The notes: a model not told the origin generated them from the letters alone. A stretch of DNA of 64,000 nt from Bacillota bacterium (GCA_023460955.1 JAEWOH010000025.1:1-64000), one strand, 5' to 3'; positions 17,463 through 26,354 are shown, counted from the first letter of the stretch. Program-made: numbers and translations.

Positions 17463-17852
17463 GTGGAATTACTCATAGGAACAGACATAATTGAAGTTGA
17501 GAGAATAAGGGCTGCATTGGAGAACAGAATAAACGGTAAATTTTCGGCTCGGGTTTTTACAGCAGAGGAAGTGAAGTACTGTGAAAGTAAAAGTGCTGCC
17601 AAATATCAAAGCTATGCAGCACGCTTTGCAGGGAAAGAGGCAGTTTCAAAAGCTTTTGGAACTGGTATCGGCGAGAACGCACTTTTTAACGAAATAGAAA
17701 TTCTTAATGATGAAACCGGGAAGCCTTATGTCAAACTTTATGGCAGAGCCGCAAAACATTACGAACAAATCGGAGGAAACGGAATTTCCATAACACTGTC
17801 CCATTGCAAGGAATATGCTGTTGCCTATGTTCTGATAACAGTTAAAAAGTAA
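17463..17852 (+). CDS. acpS: Holo-[acyl-carrier-protein] synthase
   Basis: Transfers the 4'-phosphopantetheine arm of CoA to a Ser of acyl carrier protein, activating fatty-acid synthesis. The 129-residue length is typical. The GTDIIEVERI motif near the N-terminus carries the Mg-binding Asp, and FAGKEAVSKAFGTGI (about residues 57-71) carries the second acidic ligand and catalytic Lys. The C-terminal ITLSHCKEYAVAYV is also conserved. Translation begins at GTG 17463 after GGAAGGTG. It ends the AAA+/PspA cluster and is followed by a clear terminator. Confidence 0.95.
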   Translation: MELLIGTDIIEVERIRAALENRINGKFSARVFTAEEVKYCESKSAAKYQSYAARFAGKEAVSKAFGTGIGENALFNEIEILNDETGKPYVKLYGRAAKHYEQIGGNGISITLSHCKEYAVAYVLITVKK

Positions 17853-17891
17853 TAGTTTATATTTCTAATTTTATTACGATGTTTAAAATAT

Positions 17892-17927
17892 ACTTTCTGG
17901 AGCTTTCAGCCGGAAAGTTCTTGTTTA
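17892..17927 (+). terminator. Terminator after acpS
   Basis: ACTTTCTGG (17892-17900) pairs with CCGGAAAGT (17910-17918), nine pairs including one T-G, followed by a T-rich tail. It closes the 9972-17852 cluster. Confidence 0.75.
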
Positions 17928-17948
17928 ATAGGGGAAAAATATAAGGGG

Positions 17949-17964
17949 GGTTTCACGTGAAACA
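17949..17964. other. parS-like ParB-binding site overlapping a start codon
   Basis: GGTTTCACGTGAAACA differs at only the first base from TGTTTCACGTGAAACA, a canonical 16-bp Firmicute parS sequence, and contains the perfect palindrome GTTTCACGTGAAAC (17950-17963). The GTG at 17957-17959 in its centre is the start codon of the next gene. Such sites cluster near oriC and load ParB (Spo0J). The match is seen directly; function is inferred. Confidence 0.7.
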
Positions 17965-19084
17965 AGTTTCTTTTATCCATATTGCCGATCTGCACCTTGA
18001 TACTCCTTTTTCCTCGTTAGGAGATGAAGATAAAGCGCTTGTCAGAAGAAATGAGGTTGAAGGTGTCCTGACGGAGGTTATAGATAAGATTCAGGAGGAC
18101 AATATAAAGCTTCTGTTTATTAGCGGAGATTTATTTGAAGATAAATATGTTAAAGGTACTACCATTTTAAAACTGAAAAATTTGTTTTCAGAAATATATA
18201 ATACTGAAATCGTTATTATACCGGGAAATCATGACCCCATCTCTGACACCTCGTATTATAAAACTACGGTTTGGGGCAGCAATGTCCATATCTTAGGCGG
18301 CTCTGAGCAGGAGCTATATCTTGAAAACTTAAACACCTGTATTCATACCATTGGTGTAACAAATGATCTTAAAGCGGATTATGAACGGATTTCTACAACA
18401 CAAAAGTTTGAAAGTATATTTAATGTTCTTCTGCTACATGGAACGGTAGATATGCCCTTTGAAGAGGAAAATTATAATTCCATAACCTCAAAAGAATTAT
18501 TTGATTTAAATATGGACTACATTGCACTGGGACATATGCACTGCTTTAGTAAAAAAACAAATGGAAAAACTGTTATGATAAATCCCGGAAGCCCTGAACC
18601 GCTTGGGTTTGATGAGGAAGGCAGACACGGCTATGTAGTTGGTTCGTTAAATATAAATGATGACGGTAAAAAACATACTGAAGTCAGTTTCTTTTCCAGA
18701 ACTCACAGACAATATCATTGTCTCAACGAAGATATCAGCGGTTACAGCAATGATACTGAAGTAGTTGAGAAATTAAGGCCAGTTCTTGAAGAGAAGGATC
18801 TATATAAACTCAACCTTACAGGATTCATATCAAGGGGCTATGCACCTGATCTGTGTGTAATAAATGCTGCTTTAAAGAATGAGTGTTTTTTTATTAAGAT
18901 AAAAAATGAAACCTCAATCAAGTTTGAGTATGAGTCATATCTTGAAGATCCGGGGATAAAGGGTGAGTTTGTACGAAGGCTTTTAGACAGACTGGAAAAA
19001 GAGGAGAACAAAGAGGCAAGAGATACATTGTTTCTGGCGATACAGTATGGGCTTCAGGCACTTGAAAATGAAAGGGTAGATTGA
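17957..19084 (+). CDS. yhaO: YhaO-type metallophosphatase, SbcD/Mre11-like exonuclease subunit
   Basis: A 375-residue calcineurin-like phosphoesterase of the Mre11/SbcD/YhaO group that acts on DNA ends with an SMC-like ATPase partner. The metal-ligand blocks are visible in order: IADLHLD (Asp11, His13), SGDLFED (Asp58), PGNHDP (Asn91, His92), LLLHGTVD, and GHMH. The start is GTG 17957 after AAGGGGGG; this codon lies inside a parS-like palindrome. The partner YhaN gene starts four bases after its stop, which defines the pair. A separate SbcD is encoded at 57224, so the window holds two such nucleases. Confidence 0.85.
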   Translation: MKQVSFIHIADLHLDTPFSSLGDEDKALVRRNEVEGVLTEVIDKIQEDNIKLLFISGDLFEDKYVKGTTILKLKNLFSEIYNTEIVIIPGNHDPISDTSYYKTTVWGSNVHILGGSEQELYLENLNTCIHTIGVTNDLKADYERISTTQKFESIFNVLLLHGTVDMPFEEENYNSITSKELFDLNMDYIALGHMHCFSKKTNGKTVMINPGSPEPLGFDEEGRHGYVVGSLNINDDGKKHTEVSFFSRTHRQYHCLNEDISGYSNDTEVVEKLRPVLEEKDLYKLNLTGFISRGYAPDLCVINAALKNECFFIKIKNETSIKFEYESYLEDPGIKGEFVRRLLDRLEKEENKEARDTLFLAIQYGLQALENERVD

Positions 19085-19087
19085 CAT

Positions 19088-21223
19088 ATGATAATCAGGA
19101 AGCTTTACATACGCGGTTTTGGTAAGATAGTAGATTTCACGCTGGATCTCTCAAATGGTTTAAATGTTGTTTACGGTGCAAATGAAAGCGGAAAATCTAC
19201 CCTTATGGCCTTTATCAAGGCTGTCCTGTATGGCTTGAAAGGCGGTAGATCCGATAAGGAGGGACAAGCAGCCGGCCTTAAAAGGTACAAGCCCTGGAAC
19301 AGCCAAAATTATGGAGGATATATAAATTTAGAACTTGGCTCCTCAAGAAATTACAGATTGGACAGGGATTTCAACAGTAATGTTGTTAGACTTTTGGATA
19401 ATGAATTCAATGATATAACAGCAATTTATTCAGGAACAAAAGATGGCAGAGGGATTGCTGAAAGAATTACAGGAGTTAATGAAAGCTTGTTTGAAAGAAC
19501 AGTATACATAAAGCAGCTTGGCAGTAAAATAGACATAGATGCTTCAAAAGACCTTATTGAGAGAATTTCAAACATGGGTCAAAGCGGTTATGAGGATATA
19601 TCTTATAAAAAAGCACATTCAGCTTTGAGGGAAGCTCTTAAATCACAGGTTGGAACAGACAGAAGCTATACTCGCCCGTTGGACCTTATAAATAAAAGAC
19701 TTTCTGAATTAAAGCAAAGACTTGAAGAGCTAACCCGAGAAGAGGAAAAACGTACTGAAGCTGAACAAAGGTTAAACTTTTTAAAGGCGGAAACGGGTTA
19801 TTTAACTCAAAAGGAAAGACTCTTTCTATTGTCACTAGAATTTATGGAGGGGAGAGAAAAACTCGAAATCCGTAGAGATAAGTATAAAGAAGAGCGACAA
19901 CTTAACGAGAGTATAAGAGAACTACATAAAAGTATTAATAGGCTGACTGAAAATAAGCAAACCCTTGAAGGGGATATCCGCCAGTGCGATAAGCAGGATA
20001 ATGAACTTCGGGGACAGTTGGAAGCTATAGAAATAACAGAGTCCAGTCATGATACGCAAAAACTAAGTAACCTAATAAAAGTACTTGATATATTTGGAGC
20101 TATAGGACTTGTTCTTATGGCAATTTCAGTATGGATAGCACTTGTACAAAAGATTTTGCCCGAATATATTCTGAGCATACCTGCAGGTGTTCTAATAGCA
20201 GTTGCAATTTCACGCATAAAAAAAGGTAACCTGTTAAAGGAGTCGGAGCAGAAAAAGTATATTAAGACACAGAGAACAGAATTACTGTTAAAGCAGCTGG
20301 AGAGCGTTGGGAATACCAGGGCGATAGCCGCCGAACAGCTTACCAATGTCTCGGAGAGGCTTGAAGTTGATAAGGAGCAGTACAGTAAATTACTTAACAG
20401 GGTAGAAAACGGTAAAACAGCAAATGACACAGGGGAGCTGGTTAGTATGGAAGAAAGCCTTGATCAGCTTTCAGAAGAGCTGACCAAGCAGCTGGAGAAT
20501 ACTTTGGAATTTCTCTCGAAGGGTGAGACAGCTCTAATTGAAAGTACGTTGGAAGCTTCACTGCAGAACGGCAGTAAAAGTGAGCTCCTAAGGCTCGGGA
20601 AAATATACGGCGAGCAGCTTCAGCAGAAAAAAATTGAGATGGGAACCCTTGAATTCAGGCTGAAAGAAGGCAACGGGAACAGAGATACGGCTGAAGCTGT
20701 AGAGCAGGAGATAGACCGTCTGACACAGCAGAAAAGGGCACTGGAACAGCGAGGGGAGGCTTTGCAGCTTGCCATGTCAACCCTTGAGGAAGCCTCCCGG
20801 GAGGTTCAGAAAAAGTTTCTTCCGGTCATGAACAAAGTATTCAACAGCACATTCTCCCAGTTGACCTCAAAGAGATATTCAGACACTAGAGCCGGAGACA
20901 ACCTGAACATAATGTTAAGCAGCCCGGAAAGTGAATTTGTTATACCAGTATCAGCACTGAGTAATGGTACAGTAGATCAGCTTTATCTGGCATTGAGGGT
21001 AGCTGTTTCAGAGACAGTGTTAAAAGGTAACGAAGTTCTTCCTATAATTCTTGATGAACCCTTTGCACAATATGACGACCAGAGGACGGAAAATGCTTTG
21101 AGGCTGATAGGCGAACTTGCTGAAAAGCAGCAGGTAATAATTTTTACCTGCAAGCAAAGAGAAGTAGAAATGCTAGAAAATGTTAATAAAAAATACCCAT
21201 GTAAAATCTGTTCATTGACATAG
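19088..21223 (+). CDS. yhaN: YhaN-type SMC/Rad50-like ATPase with membrane hairpin
   Basis: A 711-residue ABC/SMC-class ATPase. Walker A GANESGKST is at residues 30-38. Coiled coil runs from about 195 to 325, two membrane segments lie at about 330-375 (IFGAIGLVLMAISVWIALV and ILSIPAGVLIAVAI), a second coiled coil follows to about 580, and the C-terminal signature SALSNGTVDQLYLALR and Walker B PIILDEPFAQYDD complete the head. The hydrophobic hairpin in place of a zinc hook distinguishes YhaN from SbcC and suggests membrane attachment at the coiled-coil tip. It forms an operon with the upstream nuclease subunit. Expected role is DNA end processing or repair at the membrane. Confidence 0.85.
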   Translation: MIIRKLYIRGFGKIVDFTLDLSNGLNVVYGANESGKSTLMAFIKAVLYGLKGGRSDKEGQAAGLKRYKPWNSQNYGGYINLELGSSRNYRLDRDFNSNVVRLLDNEFNDITAIYSGTKDGRGIAERITGVNESLFERTVYIKQLGSKIDIDASKDLIERISNMGQSGYEDISYKKAHSALREALKSQVGTDRSYTRPLDLINKRLSELKQRLEELTREEEKRTEAEQRLNFLKAETGYLTQKERLFLLSLEFMEGREKLEIRRDKYKEERQLNESIRELHKSINRLTENKQTLEGDIRQCDKQDNELRGQLEAIEITESSHDTQKLSNLIKVLDIFGAIGLVLMAISVWIALVQKILPEYILSIPAGVLIAVAISRIKKGNLLKESEQKKYIKTQRTELLLKQLESVGNTRAIAAEQLTNVSERLEVDKEQYSKLLNRVENGKTANDTGELVSMEESLDQLSEELTKQLENTLEFLSKGETALIESTLEASLQNGSKSELLRLGKIYGEQLQQKKIEMGTLEFRLKEGNGNRDTAEAVEQEIDRLTQQKRALEQRGEALQLAMSTLEEASREVQKKFLPVMNKVFNSTFSQLTSKRYSDTRAGDNLNIMLSSPESEFVIPVSALSNGTVDQLYLALRVAVSETVLKGNEVLPIILDEPFAQYDDQRTENALRLIGELAEKQQVIIFTCKQREVEMLENVNKKYPCKICSLT

Positions 21224-21274
21224 CCCAAAAATCAAAATATAGTAAGTTATATAAATGTGTTTTTATGGGGCAAA

Positions 21275-22201
21275 ATGATGAAAAATAAATATTTAAAGTA
21301 TATTATTATATTGATTACGCTGCTTGCAATGCTTAACGGCTGTGGCAGCAGAGATATTCCTGTTACAAAAAACGAGCAGCTATTGAGCGGTATAACTCCG
21401 GACAGCGCTGCCGTTGTAACAGAAGCGGTGGTAGATATGTTTGATAAGCCTGATATACTGGCTACAAGACTAACTCAGGTATTGTATAACCAGGTGGTCA
21501 AGGTTGTAAAAACCGAGGACGCATGGACGAACATAAAATTGCTGGACGGAAGTTCCGGCTGGGTAAAGGCCAAGTATATAAGCAAGGACATCGATAGTGT
21601 TACAGAAGGAAGTATTAAGAACAGGATAATTGTAACAGCTAAAACTATAGATATATATACCGGTGCAAATAATTCGGTTAAATTTAAAAAAGTTGTATTG
21701 GGGACAGAATTGTATTCTACCGGAAAAACAAAAACAGGCTACGATGTCCTGCTGCCTGATAATAAAAAAGGATGGGTGGAGGAAGGCGGAGTAATCGCCA
21801 TTCCTATTGAGCAAAATACTATACCGAAAACAAGCAGGGACGAATTTATACAGACTATTAGGAAGTTTGAAGGCACCATTTTCTTTATGGGAGGAATAAG
21901 CCGTTGGGGTGTTGACTCTTCCGGACTTGTATATATTTGCAGTAAGATAAACGGCATAGATTTACCAAGGGATGTACAGAAGATGAGCACGGTGGGAGCA
22001 GAAACATCCATAGATCAGCTACAACCCGGGGATCTGATTTTTTTAAGTACTGACAGCTTGAAAAAAGATGTATATGATGTGGGCGTTTATATTGGAGAAA
22101 ATAAGTTTGTCCACGCCAGTACCACAAGAGGAGTTGTAACCGAAACTCTGGAGGACACCTATTATAAAGACCGCATTTGTGGGATACGAAGAATTTTTTA
22201 A
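21275..22201 (+). CDS. SH3/NlpC-P60-like lipoprotein with Ser at the catalytic Cys position
   Basis: A 308-residue exported protein. The signal peptide ends in the lipobox LNGC (residues about 20-23), followed by two bacterial SH3-like domains (about 40-110 and 115-175) and a C-terminal NlpC/P60 (peptidase C40) domain. C40 enzymes cleave D-Glu-meso-DAP bonds in peptidoglycan with a Cys in the motif DCSGLV. Here the motif reads VDSSGLV, so residue 215 is Ser (codon TCT, 21917-21919). The His motif FVHAS (His280) remains. It may be inactive, a binder or a serine variant. I start at ATG 21275 after ATGGGG; the frame extends to GTG 21257. It is convergent with the glycosyltransferase. Confidence 0.8.
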   Translation: MMKNKYLKYIIILITLLAMLNGCGSRDIPVTKNEQLLSGITPDSAAVVTEAVVDMFDKPDILATRLTQVLYNQVVKVVKTEDAWTNIKLLDGSSGWVKAKYISKDIDSVTEGSIKNRIIVTAKTIDIYTGANNSVKFKKVVLGTELYSTGKTKTGYDVLLPDNKKGWVEEGGVIAIPIEQNTIPKTSRDEFIQTIRKFEGTIFFMGGISRWGVDSSGLVYICSKINGIDLPRDVQKMSTVGAETSIDQLQPGDLIFLSTDSLKKDVYDVGVYIGENKFVHASTTRGVVTETLEDTYYKDRICGIRRIF

Positions 22202-22206
22202 GGTTT

Positions 22207-23319
22207 TCACCCTAACACAAGTTTACCCAAAAGCAAAGCAATATCCGACGAGGAGTGGGGTTTGCCCAAATACCGGGAGTTTTCACGCATGGTGTTAAGG
22301 GCTACCGGATCATTTGCAACTTGTGACAGCACGCTTATTAGCTGTCCTGAATCGTCAATTTTACTGGCAACACCGCTTCTTATAAGAAAGTTTGCATTTC
22401 CTTCCTCCTGACCGGGAATTGGAGATATAATAAATATAGGCAGACCTTTAACCAAAGCCTCGGAGATAGTCATACCCCCGGGCTTTGTTATTAACAGGTC
22501 TGAGATATCCATTAATTCGTTTATTTTATCTGTATAGCTCAGTATTAAAACTTTTTTATTACTTCTGGAGGCACTTCGCTCCAATTGTTGCTTTAGTCTT
22601 TGATTTGTACCGGTAACGGCAATTATCTGAATATCAATATCGCAGTTCAAAAGAGAAGCCATGGTACTGTCCATGTTACCAAAGCCCATTCCGCCTCCCA
22701 TGACAAGAATTGTAAACTTATCTGCTAAACCAAGCTCCTGCCGGAGTTTGGTTTTATCAATTTTGTTAAGAAATTTTGGTGATACCGGTATACCATAGGG
22801 AAAAATAATATTTGCCGGAATCCCCCTTTTAACCATTTCTGATTTCATGATATCATTTGCTACAATAAAAGCATCCATACCATTATCAAGCCATAGTGAA
22901 TGAACCACATAATCTGTCAGGATTGCAACTGTCGGTACGCTGATTTTATTCTTTTCTTTTAAAGAGGAGAGCATTTGCATGGGGAAGGGATGCGTACAAA
23001 CAACGGCTGAAGGCTTAAAATCCTTGATAAGGTTATTAAGCTTGTGCGACAACAGTTTGTTCATAGCTTTACTTATATCATAAATGCCGGTGCCGGAGCC
23101 TGAAGCAGTATATAATTTACTATATAAGCCCGGACTTCTTTTTAAGGTTCCAAGGTAACTATTAACAACGATTTTATCAATTATAGGGTTTATATATTTC
23201 AGCGCATCACATATATCAACTGACCATCCTTCAAACTGCCTTTCAATAGATTCCTTCAGGGCTTCTGCAGCCTTCATGTGACCTGTCCCTACAGATACAT
23301 ATAGTATCAATACCTTCAT
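22207..23319 (-). CDS. MGDG-synthase/UgtP-like diacylglycerol glycosyltransferase
   Basis: A 370-residue GT28-type glycosyltransferase of the monogalactosyl-/processive diacylglycerol glucosyltransferase group (UgtP, MurG fold). The N-terminal Rossmann half begins MKVLILYVSVGTGH with the acceptor-binding SVGTGH loop. The C-terminal half carries the donor-binding ITKPGGMTISEALVKGLP motif at about residues 280-297 and GGMGFGN at about 212-218. Products are membrane glycolipids made at the inner face of the membrane. It is encoded alone on the minus strand; its stop lies five bases from that of the convergent NlpC/P60 lipoprotein. Donor sugar and processivity cannot be decided from sequence. Confidence 0.85.
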   Translation of the reverse strand: MKVLILYVSVGTGHMKAAEALKESIERQFEGWSVDICDALKYINPIIDKIVVNSYLGTLKRSPGLYSKLYTASGSGTGIYDISKAMNKLLSHKLNNLIKDFKPSAVVCTHPFPMQMLSSLKEKNKISVPTVAILTDYVVHSLWLDNGMDAFIVANDIMKSEMVKRGIPANIIFPYGIPVSPKFLNKIDKTKLRQELGLADKFTILVMGGGMGFGNMDSTMASLLNCDIDIQIIAVTGTNQRLKQQLERSASRSNKKVLILSYTDKINELMDISDLLITKPGGMTISEALVKGLPIFIISPIPGQEEGNANFLIRSGVASKIDDSGQLISVLSQVANDPVALNTMRENSRYLGKPHSSSDIALLLGKLVLG

Positions 23320-23532
23320 ATTTGATCTCCACTAAGTTATATAAAATTTACATATTCAATATAAATTTTTGACATTATCATGATGAAAAATACGTAATTA
23401 AGCAAATAATACAGAAACGAATATTTTATCTATCATTAACTCAAAATAACATTGAAGGATAAAAGTGTTCAGAATTTTACTTGCTATATCCATGAAAGGA
23501 ACTTAAATATGACTTTGAAAGGAGGTAGTAGT

Positions 23533-24228
23533 TTGAAAAAGCACATAAAAATAATAGCTTTGGGCCTGCTCGTAATAATTAGTCTCACTATGGTCGGACA
23601 GGAATCAATATACTTTACCAGTATTGCTCCATCTTTGAAAATGGGTGATAAAGGCCCCGAAGTAAAGGAAATGCAGCAGGAGTTGAAGAATTGGGGGTAT
23701 TATGATGGACAGGTAAACGGAACTTTTGGATATGATACTTTCACATCGTTGCTTAAATATCAGAAGACATATGGTTTTAGAGCAAATGGAATTGCTGATA
23801 AGAATACACTTTTATCAATGGGTTTGGGCAAGTATGTGGTAACAGGCACAGCAAATGCACAATCTAAAAAGGTAACTGATGAACAATTACTTGCCAGAGT
23901 TATAAATGGAGAGGCCAGAGGAGAACCCTATGTTGGACAGGTGGCTGTCGGAGCAATAGTCCTTAACAGGGTTAAGAACTCAAAATTTCCAAAGACAATG
24001 GCAGGTGTAATATATCAACCGGGTGCTTTCACTGCGGTTTCGGATGGACAGATAAACGTACCCATCGCCGCAAAATCAACTGTTGTAAAGGCAGCCAGGG
24101 ATGCGTTGGCAGGCTGGGATCCTACGAAGGGCTGCTTGTATTACTGGAACCCGGCAACTGCAACTAGTAAATGGATTTGGTCAAGACAAGTTAAGCTAAA
24201 AATAGGGAAACACTGGTTTGGAATATAG
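23533..24228 (+). CDS. sleB: Spore cortex-lytic enzyme SleB
   Basis: A lytic transglycosylase that degrades cortex peptidoglycan containing muramic-delta-lactam during germination. From TTG 23533 the protein has 231 residues: a signal sequence (LKKHIKIIALGLLVIISLTM), a peptidoglycan-binding domain (about 37-96, with GDKGPEVKEMQQELKNWGYY-type repeat) and the catalytic cell-wall hydrolase domain with Glu127 in NGEARGEPYVGQVAVGAIVLNR. AAAGGAGG lies seven bases before TTG 23533, giving the clean Lys-Lys signal peptide; the frame is open to 23452, and ATG 23509 is a weaker option. ypeB follows after 15 bases. Expected expression is in the forespore, but I could not find a good sigma-G promoter. 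Confidence 0.92.
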   Translation: MKKHIKIIALGLLVIISLTMVGQESIYFTSIAPSLKMGDKGPEVKEMQQELKNWGYYDGQVNGTFGYDTFTSLLKYQKTYGFRANGIADKNTLLSMGLGKYVVTGTANAQSKKVTDEQLLARVINGEARGEPYVGQVAVGAIVLNRVKNSKFPKTMAGVIYQPGAFTAVSDGQINVPIAAKSTVVKAARDALAGWDPTKGCLYYWNPATATSKWIWSRQVKLKIGKHWFGI

Positions 24229-24243
24229 CAGGAGGTGAATTAA

Positions 24244-25659
24244 TTGGAACAAAACGAATATGAAAACATGAACCACAGGAATGGTGCGTGGAGAAGAAAA
24301 AAAAGGATGTCATGGGCAGTACCAGTTGCAATTGTTGCAGTTCTTGCTTTGGCTGGCGTCTCAACGTGGGGCTATTACCAAAACAGGAAGCTTCAAGACA
24401 TGAGAATAATGATGGAAAATCAATATAGCAGAGCCTTTCTGGATTTAACCGAGTATGTTGATAATGTTGAAGTATTATTGGCGAAGACTCTGGTTACTTC
24501 AACAGAAAGGGGCACTTCCAACATGCTGGAAGAGGTTTGGAGACAGTCAAATCTTGCTCAGACAAATATGGGACAGCTTCCGGTGTCACCTCCAATACTT
24601 GAGAAGACTTCAAACTTTCTTACTCAGGTTGGAGATCTGGCGTATGCCTATAATACCAAAACAGCTAACGGAGTTCCTTTAAGTGATGATGAGTACTCAA
24701 TGCTTAAAAAAATGCATGGGTATTCTCTGACCTTACAGAACAGTCTTCATGGTATTGAGGAACAAATTAATAATGGTAAAATGACCTGGGGGACGGCAGG
24801 TGGTCCAAGACAGCTGAAAAGCCAGAATTCTAAATTCATTGAAACATCGAATTTTGAAAATGTAGATAAAAATTTTCAGGAATATCCGTCGATGATATAT
24901 GATGGTCCCTACTCAGATCACATGCTTAAGGTTAAGCCCATTGGCCTCAAAGCCGATAAAATCAAACCTGACAAGGCGGAGCAAATAGCCCGTAAAGTTA
25001 TAGGAAATGATAAGATTCAGGGAGTTAAAAGGCTTGAAGATGATGCGGCCAGTGGAATAAAGACCTACCGTTTTGAGATAAGCTATAAAAATTCCGATAA
25101 TGACGGAAAAGCAGAAATTGAAATAACACAACAGGGCGGACAGATATACTGGCTTCTAAGAAACAGACCTGTTGATGGTGCAAAGCTTTCTATGAATGCA
25201 GCGAAAAAAGCTGCACAGGAGTTTTTAAATAAAAACGGATTTCCCAGCATGAAGGACACCTACTATATGAAAACAGACGGTATAGCAACAATATGCTATG
25301 CTTATGAACAGGATGGTGTAATAGCGTATCCGGATCTCGTAAAAGTAAAGGTGGCTCTTGATAACGGTGAAGTTCTAGGTATTGAATCTAAGGGTTATCT
25401 TTATAACCATAAAGTCCGGAATATTCCAGCCACAAGCCTAACGCTTGAACAAGTCAAAAGCAAGGTGGTAAAAAGGCTGAACATTGAAAAGCAGGGCAGG
25501 GCCATTATCCCAACAGATTTTGGTACTGAAAAGTATTGTTATGAATTTCAGGGAACCTCAGGTGATCAGAAGTTTATTATTTATATAAATGCGTTAACGG
25601 GTGCAGAGGAAGATATATTGATGCTGGTAAGCACTGATGAAGGCTCCCTGACCATGTAA
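24244..25659 (+). CDS. ypeB: Germination protein YpeB
   Basis: YpeB is required for the localisation and stability of SleB in the spore and is encoded next to it in most spore formers. The 471-residue protein has a single N-terminal membrane anchor at about residues 23-45 (after RRKKRMSW), a helical region to about 215, and three PepSY-like repeats in the C-terminal half (for example KPDKAEQIARKVIG, MNAAKKAAQEFLNKNG and LEQVKSKVVKRLN). Translation begins at TTG 24244 following AGGAGGTGA. A strong terminator closes the sleB-ypeB operon. Confidence 0.93.
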   Translation: MEQNEYENMNHRNGAWRRKKRMSWAVPVAIVAVLALAGVSTWGYYQNRKLQDMRIMMENQYSRAFLDLTEYVDNVEVLLAKTLVTSTERGTSNMLEEVWRQSNLAQTNMGQLPVSPPILEKTSNFLTQVGDLAYAYNTKTANGVPLSDDEYSMLKKMHGYSLTLQNSLHGIEEQINNGKMTWGTAGGPRQLKSQNSKFIETSNFENVDKNFQEYPSMIYDGPYSDHMLKVKPIGLKADKIKPDKAEQIARKVIGNDKIQGVKRLEDDAASGIKTYRFEISYKNSDNDGKAEIEITQQGGQIYWLLRNRPVDGAKLSMNAAKKAAQEFLNKNGFPSMKDTYYMKTDGIATICYAYEQDGVIAYPDLVKVKVALDNGEVLGIESKGYLYNHKVRNIPATSLTLEQVKSKVVKRLNIEKQGRAIIPTDFGTEKYCYEFQGTSGDQKFIIYINALTGAEEDILMLVSTDEGSLTM

Positions 25660-25664
25660 ATCCG

Positions 25665-25697
25665 TGACCGGCAAAAAAATGCCGGTCATATTTTTTT
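25665..25697 (+). terminator. Terminator after ypeB
   Basis: TGACCGGC (25665-25672) pairs with GCCGGTCA (25681-25688), with an A-rich loop, and is followed by ATTTTTTT. Confidence 0.9.
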
Positions 25698-25724
25698 AAA
25701 CGTACGAAATTATTGACTAATGTA

Positions 25725-25781
25725 TAGTAAAGTTACATCATATATTGTAAATTTAACATCTATTATAGTAAATCTAACATC
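25725..25781. repeat. Three direct repeats upstream of the MarR operon
   Basis: Imperfect copies of TAGTAAATNTAACATC at about 25725-25739, 25745-25760 and 25766-25781, spaced 20 and 21 bases apart (two helical turns). They lie just upstream of the -35 element of the marR promoter, a position suited to an activator or cooperative regulator. Confidence 0.65.
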
Positions 25782-25785
25782 GATA

Positions 25786-25830
25786 TTGACTCAGTATCTT
25801 TTTTATTTATAATAATGATTAGAAGTCTAA
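25786..25830 (+). promoter_or_regulatory. Promoter and operator-like palindrome of the MarR-ABC operon
   Basis: TTGACT at 25786-25791, a 16-base spacer and TATAAT at 25808-25813. Immediately downstream, TTAGA-AG-TCTAA (25819-25830) is an inverted repeat near the expected transcription start. Binding there by the encoded MarR protein would block transcription, the usual autoregulation in the family. Confidence 0.65.
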
Positions 25831-25893
25831 TTATTTGAGTTCTAACTAAAGAAGTAGATTAGTGTAAAAACTATTAAGGAGAAATGGATTTAT

Positions 25894-26340
25894 ATGTTAA
25901 ACGGAAGAGATTTAAATCATTTGCTGGTTAAGGTAGGTGCTGTACACAGAAGACGCTCGGCATACGAATTTATGAAGCAAGATTTGACCTCCGGTCAGCC
26001 CAGAATGATAAACTATCTTTATGATCATAACGGCTGCATTCAAAGAGAGATAGCAGAAGCCTGCCATATCGAGCCTGCATCCGTGACCAGTGTTCTGAAC
26101 AGCATGGAAAAGGCAGGTCTTATTGAAAAAAAGCCGGTGGAAGGAGATAAAAGAGCTCTTGCGATATGGCTTACAGAAAAAGGTCAACAGAAGAAAAAGG
26201 TTATAGATATGATATTCGCTGAAATGGCTGAAGAGTGTTTTCAGGGGTTCTCTGAGGCAGAAAAGCAACAGGCCGGCGATTTTCTTAACAGGATATTTAA
26301 AAACATGATAAGTGGAAATCAACAGGAGTGGAGGCCCTAG
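25894..26340 (+). CDS. MarR-family transcriptional regulator
   Basis: A 148-residue winged-helix dimeric regulator. The HTH is visible as IQREIAEACHIEPASVTSVLNSMEKAGLIEKK at about residues 50-80 (shown in parts: REIAEACHIEPASV and SMEKAGLIEKK), followed by the wing DKRALAIWLTEKG. Such proteins usually repress an adjacent exporter and release DNA on binding a drug or metabolite. The next gene encodes an ABC exporter half starting 14 bases after its stop, and a palindrome sits over the predicted transcription start, so autoregulation of the whole operon is likely. Confidence 0.9.
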   Translation: MLNGRDLNHLLVKVGAVHRRRSAYEFMKQDLTSGQPRMINYLYDHNGCIQREIAEACHIEPASVTSVLNSMEKAGLIEKKPVEGDKRALAIWLTEKGQQKKKVIDMIFAEMAEECFQGFSEAEKQQAGDFLNRIFKNMISGNQQEWRP

Positions 26341-26354
26341 AGGGGATATTACAT

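Noticed and set aside
23340..23532. Sigma-G promoter for sleB
   Set aside because: No GNATA and CATNNTA pair with suitable spacing could be found, although forespore expression is expected.
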